45,463 bases of DNA from Paraburkholderia panacisoli. Lineage in GTDB: Bacteria; Pseudomonadota; Gammaproteobacteria; Burkholderiales; Burkholderiaceae. The position numbers and the translations under genes were made by a program. Each line of letters begins with the position of its first letter. Within the stretch, counting starts at the first letter, position 1. The stretch lies in contig NZ_VTUZ01000061.1 in assembly GCF_008369935.1 (NCBI RefSeq), forward strand, positions 1 to 45,463, read 5' to 3'. Below are positions 23,732 through 31,933 of the stretch, piece after piece. The notes beneath the pieces are model-generated. The model was not told where the DNA came from. It saw only the letters and a list, made by a program, of their open reading frames with translations, and did not search any database.

Positions 23732-24092
23732 TTACGTACGACTTCTCAATGCTTGAACGCTCTCGACCCGCAAAGTAATTTGATTAGTTATCCAAATACA
23801 TTGTCGGATTCGAGCCATTGCCTACGCCGCGGGTTCGCAATTCCCCCCGTATCTCGAAGCGCTCGAGGCGGCGTCCAGCCCTCTGGCGGCTTCCGCATGC
23901 CGTCAACGCTTCGCGCCAGCCCTCCACTTGTAAGCCTCCGATTCGTAGCGCCCACTGCAGCGAAAGCTGCCGGGATCATTGGTCCACGGAGACCATCACA
24001 AATATGAATACAGGCGTATCAAAAAAATAAACTTCATCAATACCTCCGACATCGCTAAGCTGGCCCTACCCTCTTCACTGGCAAAGTTTGCG
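23732..24092. other. Intergenic region, 361 bp
   Basis: I see no supported gene, strong dyad or terminator. It should carry the promoter of the four-gene catabolic operon beginning at 24093, but no clear -35/-10 pair was identified. Confidence 0.35.
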
Positions 24093-24767
24093 ATGGCTGA
24101 ACTCTACCTCGTGCGACACGGGCAAGCGTCGCTTGGCTCCGATAACTACGACCGACTTTCGGCAAAGGGCGAGCAGCAATGCGTCTGGCTCGCCGAGCAT
24201 TTCGCGCGAAACGGCCTGCGTTTCGATCGCGTCGTGACCGGCACGCTGCAGCGCCATACGCAGACGCTCGATGCGATCCGTCGCGCGCTGCCCGACGTCC
24301 CCGTCGAATGCGAAATCCTTCCTGGGTTGGACGAGTACGATTTCCACGCACTCTTTCGCGCGCTGGGCGCTGAACATCGCAACCTCGCCGAATCCGTGGC
24401 GGGCGATCCGCGTGAATTCTTCAAGGCCCTGCGCCAGGTCCTGCAACTGTGGGCCGAAGGCGAACTCGACGAGCGCGTGCCCGAAACGTGGAGCGCTTTC
24501 CAGCAGCGCGTCGCCGCTGCGCGCTCGGCCATCCAGCAAGGCGGCGCGCAGCGCGTACTGGCCGTCACCTCGGGCGGCGTGATCGGAGCGCTGACGCAGC
24601 AGGCGTTGCACGCGCCGGCCACGACGGCCATTGCGCTCAACATGCAGATCCGCAACAGCAGCGTCACCCATTGCTTCTTCAACCGCGAAACGTTCCAGCT
24701 GTCGAGCTTCAACACGGTCTCGCACCTCGACGACCCGCAACGCCACGCGTTTCAGACCTACGGTTAA
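24093..24767 (+). CDS. Histidine phosphatase-superfamily protein, second His absent
   Basis: The product is 224 residues starting MAELYLVRHGQASLG, with the phospho-acceptor R8-H9-G10 motif of the phosphoglycerate-mutase-like fold. The usual C-terminal catalytic His (in VxHGG) is replaced: the sequence is LAVTSGGVIGAL, with S160 at that place. Start at 24093 follows family length; the upstream frame from 23979 is not conserved, and no strong ribosome site is visible. It is the first gene of a tight group with the APH-like kinase, SDR and acyl-CoA dehydrogenase (40 bp to the next gene). It might dephosphorylate a phospho-acyl intermediate or be regulatory; this is inference. Confidence 0.78.
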   Translation: MAELYLVRHGQASLGSDNYDRLSAKGEQQCVWLAEHFARNGLRFDRVVTGTLQRHTQTLDAIRRALPDVPVECEILPGLDEYDFHALFRALGAEHRNLAESVAGDPREFFKALRQVLQLWAEGELDERVPETWSAFQQRVAAARSAIQQGGAQRVLAVTSGGVIGALTQQALHAPATTAIALNMQIRNSSVTHCFFNRETFQLSSFNTVSHLDDPQRHAFQTYG

Positions 24768-24806
24768 GTCCCGCCCTCAAGTCCCATCAGCCAGACAGCA
24801 AACGAT

Positions 24807-25835
24807 ATGACCAGCGAATCAACCAGCCCCGCTCTCGACGTAGACAAGCTCGCCCGCTACCTGCAGCAGCATGTCCCCGGCTTTCATGGCCCCGTGCAGG
24901 CGACCAAGTTCGCGGGCGGCCAGTCCAACCCGACTTTTCTGCTCGACACGCCCGGCGGCCGCTACGTCCTGCGCCGTCAGCCGCCCGGGCAGCTGCTCAA
25001 GTCCGCCCATGCCGTCGATCGCGAATTCCGCGTGCTGAGCGCGCTCGGCCAGACCCCGGTGCCCGTTGCACGCGCATGGCACCTGTGCGAAGACCGCGAA
25101 GTCATCGGCAGCATGTTCTATCTGATGAGCTACGAAGAAGGGCGCATCTTCTGGAACCCCGCGCTGCCGGAAATCGACCGCGACGCGCGCCGCGACTACT
25201 ACGCGTCGATCGTCACGACGCTCGCAGCGCTCCACGACGTCGACGTCGACGCGGCGGGCCTTTCCGACTACGGACGCCCCGGAAACTATTTCCAGCGTCA
25301 GATCGAGCTCTGGACGCGCCAATACCGGGCCGCCGAAACGGAACAGATCGGGCCGATGGAAGCGCTGATCGAGTGGCTGCCGGCACATTGCCCCGCCGAC
25401 ACGCAGCGCCCCTCGCTCGTGCACGGCGACTTCCGCATCGACAACCTCATCTTCACCAACGACGCGCCGCGCGTGCGCGCCGTGCTCGACTGGGAACTGT
25501 CGACACTCGGCAATCCGCTCGCGGATCTCGCGTATTTCTGCATGTGCCTGCGCCTGCCGTCGACGGGCGATATCACGGGGCTGCGCGACCAGGACCGGTC
25601 GACGCTCGGCATTCCCGAGGAGGAGGAAATGGTTGCGCAGTACTGCGAATTGCGCGGCCTGCCCGGCATCGCCAACTGGAACTTCTATCTGGCGTTCAGC
25701 TTCTTCCGCCTGGCCTCGATTGCCCAAGGCGTGAAGGCCCGCGCCCTGCAGGGCAACGCTTCGAATGCGAGCGCGCTCGAGGTGGGCGGGATGGTCGAGC
25801 CACTCGCCAGTCTCGCCGTGGAACTGATCGCCTGA
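24807..25835 (+). CDS. APH/ACAD10-11-type phosphotransferase (probable 4-hydroxyacyl-CoA kinase)
   Basis: The product is 342 residues with the aminoglycoside-phosphotransferase fold. The Brenner motif is LVHGDFRIDNLIF (H206, D208, N213), and the metal-binding loop is VLDWELSTLGNPLADLAYF (D228). The N-terminal segment FAGGQSNPTFLLDTPGGRYVLRR and the PPGQLLKSAHAVDREFRVL block match the kinase domain of mammalian ACAD10/ACAD11 and bacterial LvaA, not antibiotic-resistance enzymes. Those kinases phosphorylate the 4-hydroxyl of acyl-CoAs so that a partner dehydrogenase can remove it. The partner dehydrogenase is encoded at 26686. The ribosome site is weak. Confidence is high for the family, moderate for the substrate. 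Confidence 0.85.
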   Translation: MTSESTSPALDVDKLARYLQQHVPGFHGPVQATKFAGGQSNPTFLLDTPGGRYVLRRQPPGQLLKSAHAVDREFRVLSALGQTPVPVARAWHLCEDREVIGSMFYLMSYEEGRIFWNPALPEIDRDARRDYYASIVTTLAALHDVDVDAAGLSDYGRPGNYFQRQIELWTRQYRAAETEQIGPMEALIEWLPAHCPADTQRPSLVHGDFRIDNLIFTNDAPRVRAVLDWELSTLGNPLADLAYFCMCLRLPSTGDITGLRDQDRSTLGIPEEEEMVAQYCELRGLPGIANWNFYLAFSFFRLASIAQGVKARALQGNASNASALEVGGMVEPLASLAVELIA

Positions 25836-25898
25836 CGCACGACCTGCACGACGCGCACCACGCGCGAAGCCCATTCAACCTGAACCAAGGAAACGACA

Positions 25899-26663
25899 TT
25901 GAGCACGAACCTCTTTGACCTCACGGGCCAGATCGCCCTCGTGACGGGCGCAAGCCGCGGCATCGGCGAAGCCATCGCAAGGCTGCTCGCCGAACAGGGC
26001 GCCCATGTGATCGTGTCGAGCCGCAAGCTCGAAGACTGCGAAGCGGTCGCAGCCAGCATCCGCGCGGCCGGAGGCAGCGCCGAGCCGCTCGCCTGCCACG
26101 TTGGCCGCATGGAAGACATCGCCGCCACGTTCGCCCATATCCGCGAACAGCACGGTCGCCTCGACATTCTCATCAACAACGCGGCGGCCAATCCGTATTT
26201 CGGCCACATCCTCGATACGGACCTCGCCGCCTACAACAAGACCGTCGAGGTCAACATCCGCGGGTATTTCTTCATGTCGGTCGAAGCCGGGAAGCTCATG
26301 AAGACCCAGGGTCGCGGCGCCATCGTCAATGTCGCCTCGGTCAACGCGCTGCAGCCCGGCGACATGCAGGGCATCTACTCGATCTCGAAGGCCGCGGTGG
26401 CTCACATGACGAGGGCATTTGCCAGGGAATGCGGGCCGCTGGGCATTCGCGTCAACGCATTGCTGCCCGGTTTCACGAAGACGAAGTTCGCCGGCGCGCT
26501 GTTCGAAAACCAGGAGATCTACGACCGCCTCATCAACGAGATCCCGCTGCACCGCCATGGCGAGCCGCAGGAGATGGCCGGCACCGTGCTTTATCTCGTG
26601 TCCCACGCGGCCAGTTACACGAACGGCGCATGCATCGTCGTCGATGGCGGGCTGACGATCTAG
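25899..26663 (+). CDS. Short-chain dehydrogenase/reductase in the acyl-CoA operon
   Basis: The product is 254 residues, a complete classical SDR: cofactor motif TGASRGIG (16-23), NNAA at 93-96, and catalytic S147, Y160 and K164 (YSISK). VDGGLTI ends the protein. Start is TTG at 25899 with AAGG upstream, the best-placed codon; there is no ATG alternative of normal length. It lies 63 bp after the kinase gene and 22 bp before the acyl-CoA dehydrogenase gene. A role in oxidising the 3-hydroxyacyl-CoA product, or reducing a keto substrate before phosphorylation, fits the operon; this is inference. Confidence 0.87.
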   Translation: MSTNLFDLTGQIALVTGASRGIGEAIARLLAEQGAHVIVSSRKLEDCEAVAASIRAAGGSAEPLACHVGRMEDIAATFAHIREQHGRLDILINNAAANPYFGHILDTDLAAYNKTVEVNIRGYFFMSVEAGKLMKTQGRGAIVNVASVNALQPGDMQGIYSISKAAVAHMTRAFARECGPLGIRVNALLPGFTKTKFAGALFENQEIYDRLINEIPLHRHGEPQEMAGTVLYLVSHAASYTNGACIVVDGGLTI

Positions 26664-26685
26664 TCAACCAAACTGAAGGAACATC

Positions 26686-27936
26686 ATGAATTTTGCTAAT
26701 AGCCCCAAGGTCGAAGACCTGCTGCGCCGGGTGCGCAGCTTCATGGACGAACACATCGTGCCGCGCCAGCGGCAATGGCTCGAGGAAGTGCACGCGGGCC
26801 AATACCCCGCGTCGTTCATGGAAGACCTCAAAGCGAGGGCGAAGGCCGGGGGCCTGTGGAATCTCTTCCTGCCGCATCTCAAGGACGACGAGCCCGGCAC
26901 ACGCCTCACGAACCTCGAATACGCCCCGCTCGCAGAGCTCATGGGCCGCGTCTCGTGGGCGTCCGAAGTTTTCAACTGCAATGCGCCCGATACCGGCAAC
27001 ATGGAACTGCTGCACATGTTCGCCACGCCCGCGCAGCGCGAAGCGTGGCTCGTACCGCTACTGGAAGGTCAAATCCGTTCGGCCTTCGCGATGACCGAGC
27101 CGGACGTGTCCTCCTCCGACGCGACGAACATCACGACTTCCATTCGGCGCGATGGCGACGACTACGTGATCAATGGGCGCAAGTGGTTCATCACGAATGC
27201 CTCCCATCCGAACTGCAAGCTTTTCATCGTCATGGGGAAGACCGATCCGGATGCAGAAAGCCATCGCCAGCAAAGCATGATTCTCGTGCCGGCGGGCACG
27301 CCCGGCGTGACGGTCGTGCGCAACATCCCGGTGATGAATCACGTTTCGCCGGAAGGGCATTGCGAGATCACGTTCACGAATGTCCGCGTGCCGGCGTCGA
27401 ACCTGCTCGGCGAAGAAGGCAGTGGTTTCGCGCTGGCCCAGGCGCGGCTCGGGCCGGGCCGTATCCACCACTGCATGCGCTCCATCGGCGCGGCCGAGCT
27501 CGCGCTCGAACTGATGGTCGAGCGCGCCCTGGAACGCAAGACGTTCGGCAAGCTCCTCCATCAGCACGGCACGGTCGGCGAATGGATCGCGAAATCACGA
27601 ATCGAAATCGATCAGGCCCGCCTGTTCGTGCTGAAGGCGGCGTGGCTGCTCGACGAAGTGGGTGCAAAAGCGGCGCGTAAAGAAATTTCAATGATCAAGG
27701 CGCTGGTCCCGCAAGTCTATGCGGCGGTATGCGACCGTGCGATGCAGGTCTTCGGCGCCATGGGTCTGAGCCCGGACACGCCGCTCGCCGACCACTGGAC
27801 CTGGGCCCGCGCATTACGCTTCGCGGACGGCCCCGATGAGGTCCATTTGCAAGCCATTGCGCGCATGGAAATCGCGCATGGCAAGGAAAGGCTCGGCTCG
27901 AAGGCGGCCTGGCTAAACATCCCGCCGCGAGACTGA
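26686..27936 (+). CDS. Acyl-CoA dehydrogenase, ACAD10/11-like
   Basis: The product is 416 residues, with FAD and acyl-CoA dehydrogenase signatures AFAMTEPDVSSSDATNI, GRKWFITNASHPNCK and GPGRIHHCMRSIGAAELAL. The likely catalytic base is E385 in RFADGPDEVHLQAIAR, the motif typical of the ACAD10/11 subgroup. Together with the kinase gene two positions upstream this rebuilds, as separate proteins, the kinase-dehydrogenase pair fused in ACAD11 and separate in LvaA/LvaC. That pair converts 4-hydroxyacyl-CoA to 3-hydroxyacyl-CoA through a 4-phosphoacyl intermediate. Ribosome site AAGGAA before the ATG. Last gene of the operon. Confidence 0.88.
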   Translation: MNFANSPKVEDLLRRVRSFMDEHIVPRQRQWLEEVHAGQYPASFMEDLKARAKAGGLWNLFLPHLKDDEPGTRLTNLEYAPLAELMGRVSWASEVFNCNAPDTGNMELLHMFATPAQREAWLVPLLEGQIRSAFAMTEPDVSSSDATNITTSIRRDGDDYVINGRKWFITNASHPNCKLFIVMGKTDPDAESHRQQSMILVPAGTPGVTVVRNIPVMNHVSPEGHCEITFTNVRVPASNLLGEEGSGFALAQARLGPGRIHHCMRSIGAAELALELMVERALERKTFGKLLHQHGTVGEWIAKSRIEIDQARLFVLKAAWLLDEVGAKAARKEISMIKALVPQVYAAVCDRAMQVFGAMGLSPDTPLADHWTWARALRFADGPDEVHLQAIARMEIAHGKERLGSKAAWLNIPPRD

Positions 27937-28009
27937 AGCCACTGGCCCCAGGTTAACGCATCGTCACGGCGCCGCTCGCTTATGATGTGGTGCAAACGGA
28001 GACTGTGCG

Positions 28010-28957
28010 ATGCGTTTACCGAAGCTGGATCTGAACCTGTTCGTCGTATTCGAGTCGATCTACGAAAAGCGCAATCTGACCCGCGTGGCGGAGGCGCTGT
28101 CCATCACCCAGCCCGCGGTCAGCAATGCGCTTGCGCGCATGCGCAGGGCCTTCAACGATCCCCTCTTCGTGAGCACGCCGTCTGGCATGGTGCCCACGCC
28201 GCTCACCGAAAACATCATCGGCCGCGTGTGCGAAGCGCTGCAATTGCTGGAGGCGAGCGCGTCCGAAGGCGATCTCTTCGTCCCGGCCACATCCAGGCGC
28301 ACGTTTCGCCTGAGCATGCCCGATTTGACGGAGGCGATTCTGTTGCCCGCACTCGGCGAAGTGCTTCAGCAGCAGGCGCCCAGCATGAGCATCGAGAGCT
28401 ATTTCACGCCGCGCAACGAAGTGTCCTCCGCACTCGCGACGCGCAAGATCGACTTCGCGATCGACGTGCCACTCATCAACGACCCGCAACTGCATCAGGC
28501 GCCGCTCGGCAGCGACCGCTATGCCTGCATGCTGCGCCACGACCATCCGTTCGGGGGCGACACCTTGAGTATCGACGACTACCTGGCACTCGGCCATCTC
28601 CAGGTATCGAGCCGCCGCCAGGGCAGCGGCTTCGTGGATGCGGAGCTCAGGAAGCTCGGCAAGGAGAGGCGAATTCAGATGCGTGTGCAGCATTACATGG
28701 TTGCGCCGCTCGTGGCCCTGCGCACCAACCTTGCGCTGACCGCCCCCATCCAGCTTCTGCAACGCCACGAAGCGCGCATTCTCGAACTGCCGTTCCAGCT
28801 CCCGAAGCTGGAATGGCACCTGTACTGGCATCGCAGCAGTGAACAGGACGAGGCCAGCACCTGGCTGCGCGGCAAGATAATCGATACGCTGAGTGCCCTG
28901 GCGGCGACGCCCGATCTGCCAAAGCGCAAGCGCCGGGTCGGCAGGGCCGCTGCGTAG
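28010..28957 (+). CDS. LysR-family regulator, NodD/NahR-like
   Basis: The product is 315 residues. It begins MRLPKLDLNLFVVFESIYEKRNLTRVAE, split here, with helix-turn-helix ALSITQPAVSNALARMRRAF at about 30-49 and the LFVSTPSGMVPTPLTE block characteristic of the NodD/NahR/PnbR branch. A full effector domain follows and a basic tail ends KRKRRVGRAAA. It lies 73 bp downstream of the acyl-CoA dehydrogenase gene on the same strand with its own GGAG ribosome site, so it may be co-expressed and may control the operon. The effector is unknown; an acyl or aromatic acid is plausible. Confidence 0.87.
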   Translation: MRLPKLDLNLFVVFESIYEKRNLTRVAEALSITQPAVSNALARMRRAFNDPLFVSTPSGMVPTPLTENIIGRVCEALQLLEASASEGDLFVPATSRRTFRLSMPDLTEAILLPALGEVLQQQAPSMSIESYFTPRNEVSSALATRKIDFAIDVPLINDPQLHQAPLGSDRYACMLRHDHPFGGDTLSIDDYLALGHLQVSSRRQGSGFVDAELRKLGKERRIQMRVQHYMVAPLVALRTNLALTAPIQLLQRHEARILELPFQLPKLEWHLYWHRSSEQDEASTWLRGKIIDTLSALAATPDLPKRKRRVGRAAA

Positions 28958-29024
28958 ATCGTCCGGGCAACGCCGGCTGCAGCGGTTGGTCGGGCGCGCG
29001 GCCTCTCCCCGTGCGCGTGGGTGC

Positions 29025-29777
29025 TTACGTCAACACCTGGCCGCCATCGACCACCAAGGTCTGGCCGGTGATCCAGCCCGCGTGCGAGCTGGCGAGAAAC
29101 AGCACCGCACTCGCGACCTCCGCGGGCGTCCCGAGCCGGCCGAACGGAACCGAACGCAGTATCCGCTCATACAGCTTGGGATCGGATGTCTTGCGCTGTT
29201 CCCACACTCCACCGGGAAATTCGATCGAGCCGGGCGCAACCGCGTTGACACGGATCCGATCCGGCGCGAGTGTCAATGCATGGGAAGCCGTGTAGTGCAC
29301 GACCGCTGCCTTGATCGCCGCGTAAGACTGGGTGCGTGTCGACGGACGCAGCGCTGAGATGGACGTCACATTGACGATGGCGGCGTTGGCCGACTGCCGC
29401 AGGAATGGAAGTGCTGCATGACCTGCACGCACCGTTGCCATGAGGTCGACCTGGATGCCGGCCTCCCAGCCGGCTTCGGTGTCCCCGCTCCCGAAACCGG
29501 ACGCGTTGTTGATCAAAACGTCGATACCGCCGAGCGCCTTGCCGGCGCTCGCAATGTAAGCGGTGATCGCCTCGCCGTCAGCGAGATCGCAAGCTGCGGT
29601 ATGGACCGGACGGCCATAGACGGACAACTCGGCCTCGACCGCTTTCAATCCTTCCAGGTTGCGTGCACAGACGGACACGGCGGCGCCTGCCTGCGCGAAC
29701 CCGAGCGCGATGCTGCGGCCGATACCGCGCGAGCCCCCCGCGACGACGACGCGTTTACCGTTGAAATCGAAACTCAT
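29025..29777 (-). CDS. Short-chain dehydrogenase/reductase, classical
   Basis: The product is 250 residues from the ATG at 29777 (CGGAGAC ribosome site); the longer frame from 29825 overlaps the next gene. The cofactor motif is AGGSRGIG (13-20), N91-N-A-S-G follows, and the catalytic residues are S139, Y152 and K156 (SYAAIK). C-terminus VDGGQVLT. An intact enzyme, oxidoreductase of unknown substrate. Its neighbour upstream (29797-30540) is another SDR on the same strand, 19 bp away, so the two are probably cotranscribed. It is convergent with the LysR gene ending at 28957. Confidence 0.86.
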   Translation of the reverse strand: MSFDFNGKRVVVAGGSRGIGRSIALGFAQAGAAVSVCARNLEGLKAVEAELSVYGRPVHTAACDLADGEAITAYIASAGKALGGIDVLINNASGFGSGDTEAGWEAGIQVDLMATVRAGHAALPFLRQSANAAIVNVTSISALRPSTRTQSYAAIKAAVVHYTASHALTLAPDRIRVNAVAPGSIEFPGGVWEQRKTSDPKLYERILRSVPFGRLGTPAEVASAVLFLASSHAGWITGQTLVVDGGQVLT

Positions 29778-29796
29778 GTTTATGTCTCCGGGACCG

Positions 29797-30540
29797 TTAA
29801 ACCAGCACGTGACCACCGTCGACAACGATGACCTGCCCCGTGCTAAAGCCCTGCTGCATCAGGTAAAGATACGCTTGCGCGACATCGCTCGCCTCCCCGA
29901 CCCGCTGTACCGGCATCTTCCCGGCGATATGGTCGTAGAGGCTCTCGCGGTCGGCGTTGCTCATGTTGTCCCACAGCGCGGTACGCAAGACGCCAGGCGC
30001 CACGGCATTCACACGGAGCGGCGCAAGCTCGACGGCCAGTGTCCGTGTGAGCGACTCGATCGCCCCCAGAATACTGGACGGGATGGTCCACGCAGGCAAC
30101 GGACGTGACGAGGCCACTCCGCTCGTCAAGGTGATGGAGCCGCCCGCGCGAACGAGCGGAGCCGCATATTTGACGGCCTTGAGCGCACCCCAATAGCGCA
30201 CCTCGAAGGCCCGATGCGCGGCTTCGATACTAAGCTCAGCGAGTGTTTGCAGGAACAGTGATTCCCCAGCCGTGTAGACGAGGTGGTCTAGCGCACCGAT
30301 GCGTGCGAAAAACGCGCGCACTTGCTGCTCGTCGGTAAAGTCGAGTGACTCGCCGCGCGTGCCTTGAGGTAGGCGCTCAAGCGCGGCCGCGACGCGCTCC
30401 GGCCTGCTCGAGGCGATGATGACTTCAGCTCCGGAATGCGCCGCGGCTTCGGCTACGGCAAAGCCAATTCCTGACGTGCCCCCGGCCACCACGACCCGGC
30501 TTTGTTGAAGAGTAATGCTGGTAGATTGGTTGTTACCCAT
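29797..30540 (-). CDS. SDR-fold protein lacking the catalytic YxxxK
   Basis: The product is 247 residues from the ATG at 30540. The Rossmann motif AGGTSGIG (19-26) and the C-terminal VNAVAPGVLRTALW and VDGGHVLV are clear SDR features. At the active site, S140 of LTSGVASS is present, but the positions where Tyr and Lys should stand read P154 and L158 in WTIPSSILGAIESL. NNAG is also altered, to YTAGES. It may therefore be a non-classical SDR with other chemistry, or a binding or regulatory partner of the intact SDR encoded next to it. The ribosome site is weak (GGAAA). Confidence 0.82.
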   Translation of the reverse strand: MGNNQSTSITLQQSRVVVAGGTSGIGFAVAEAAAHSGAEVIIASSRPERVAAALERLPQGTRGESLDFTDEQQVRAFFARIGALDHLVYTAGESLFLQTLAELSIEAAHRAFEVRYWGALKAVKYAAPLVRAGGSITLTSGVASSRPLPAWTIPSSILGAIESLTRTLAVELAPLRVNAVAPGVLRTALWDNMSNADRESLYDHIAGKMPVQRVGEASDVAQAYLYLMQQGFSTGQVIVVDGGHVLV

Positions 30541-30840
30541 GCTTGAAGTTTCCGTGAGAGAGCGGTCCACGCGATGGCGTCCAACGTAACGCAGCACGTG
30601 CTGCCGGACCACAGATCGATGCGCCACCGCGGTGGCGTCCGAGTGTACGAGATTCGCGGCAATCGCGTTGAAGGCGCCACGCGGAGAGTCGATGTCTCGA
30701 GATCATCGCATCCGGTGGACCAGGAAGACGTGTGCCTTGTCACCGCGACCGCGACAGTCCATCGGTGCGCTGAGTCCTGTTGAACGGGAGGCACGTCGAG
30801 TTGCCCAACGAGCCAATCACTCTCGGGCGACGGAACCTGC

Positions 30841-31140
30841 TCAATCGTCGAGTAGCGCCTCGAGTATCGTCACGTCGAGCGGCTGTGCGACCAGCGGTGC
30901 CAGTTCGCGAACCAGTTCCTTGAAGTGCTCGGTGCGCTCGTGCTCGGCGAGCGCTGCGCGGCTTGCCCAGCGCTCGAAGAAAACGAAACGCTCGGCCCGA
31001 TCGAGGTCGCGGTGCGGCGTATAGAGCAGGCAGCCCGTCTCGGCACGACTCGGCGCCACACAACGCAATAGCGCCTGCTCGATCGCATCAGCAGTACCCG
31101 GTTTACCTTGAACGACGGCGACTACACGGATTTCGGACAT
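30841..31140 (-). CDS. ABM-family putative quinol monooxygenase
   Basis: The product is 99 residues: MSEIRVVAVVQGKPGTADAI, AETGCLLYTPHRDLD, ERFVFFERWASRAALAEHERTEHFKELV in sequence. This is a single antibiotic-biosynthesis-monooxygenase domain (PF03992), as in YgiN-type quinol monooxygenases, cofactor-free and dimeric. ATG at 31140 has AAGGAGAAC upstream; the longer frame from 31251 has no support. It lies 300 bp upstream of the SDR pair on the same strand. Plausible role: oxidation of a small quinol or electrophile, matching the reactive-aldehyde theme of the genes to its right. Confidence 0.82.
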   Translation of the reverse strand: MSEIRVVAVVQGKPGTADAIEQALLRCVAPSRAETGCLLYTPHRDLDRAERFVFFERWASRAALAEHERTEHFKELVRELAPLVAQPLDVTILEALLDD

Positions 31141-31933
31141 GCGGTGTTCTCCTTGGCAAAGGGTGACGAGTGTAGCGGCATATCGGCAACCATGTCCGAG
31201 GTGTGAGCCTGTAGCGAGGGTGGTGCGCGCGTCGGTTGCGTCGCTCAACAACCCGTTTTTTTGTCACGATCAAGCGTGACCCGGCAGACCGGGGTGCGTG
31301 GCTTGCATTTGACATCGGCCGTACTTTCAATCGGCACACGTTCTTGCGCGAAGGACTGCAGCTGACGGCGCGCGCATGCTCGAATTGTCTGCATCCATGC
31401 TTGAGTTGCTACCGTGTATGGTCGTTAGAACGGCCCAGAATGCGCTTTGTCGCAGTCCACTCGAAGGGGGCACAAGCCTTGTTGGAGCGTCCATCCTGTT
31501 GCCTTCGAGGAGATCGATCAGCGGGTCAAGTCGATCTCGACAGGTTGCGATCGTCGCTATACTTTGCGTCCAAGCGATGACGGTGTGCCGATTGTTCTCG
31601 AACAAACTATCGCCACGAATCGCCCAATGAACTCGCCGAAGCCGCGCGACGCGTGGCAACCGGCAACATGCGACATCTAGTCGCTGCTACCGGGTATCGG
31701 CGGGCAGTCGCTCCTCACTCGGGCAGACGACAGTGCGTTCCGTATGCTTCACATCCTGATGGCGATCACGCCTGTGTCGGCGCTGGTGATACTGGAGTTC
31801 CTCGGCCGCTCGCCAGCGCCCGATACCGACCTGCACTTTTCCGTGCGAGAGAGCTTGTGGACGACAAAGCCAGGCATCCCGACTCGCCCCTCCTGGTTGC
31901 CCATTCGAGACGACCGGTCATATAATTGTCGGC
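31141..31933. other. Gene-free region, 793 bp
   Basis: No gene is supported; ORFs are short and without ribosome sites. It holds a GTCACG-N6-CGTGAC dyad at 31263-31280 and, at its right end, the tetR promoter and operator. Confidence 0.4.
31897..31926 (+). promoter_or_regulatory. tetR promoter overlapping its operator
   Basis: -35-like TTGCCC (31897-31902), 18-bp spacer, perfect -10 TATAAT (31921-31926). The operator AGACGACCGGTCAT (31908-31921) sits between them, with the palindromic core GACCGGTC. The ATG follows the -10 by 7 nt, so transcription should begin at or next to the start codon. The same operator precedes yqhD. Confidence 0.6.

Noticed and set aside
24449..25918. 489-codon plus-strand ORF in another frame over the phosphotransferase gene
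   Set aside because: Arg/Pro/Ala-rich composition, no motif and no ribosome site; it shadows a gene with a clear family and motifs.
30541..30840. Possible gene between the atypical SDR and the ABM gene
   Set aside because: The ORF at 30574-30783 has no ribosome site or motif; the 300 bp are taken as the SDR promoter region.
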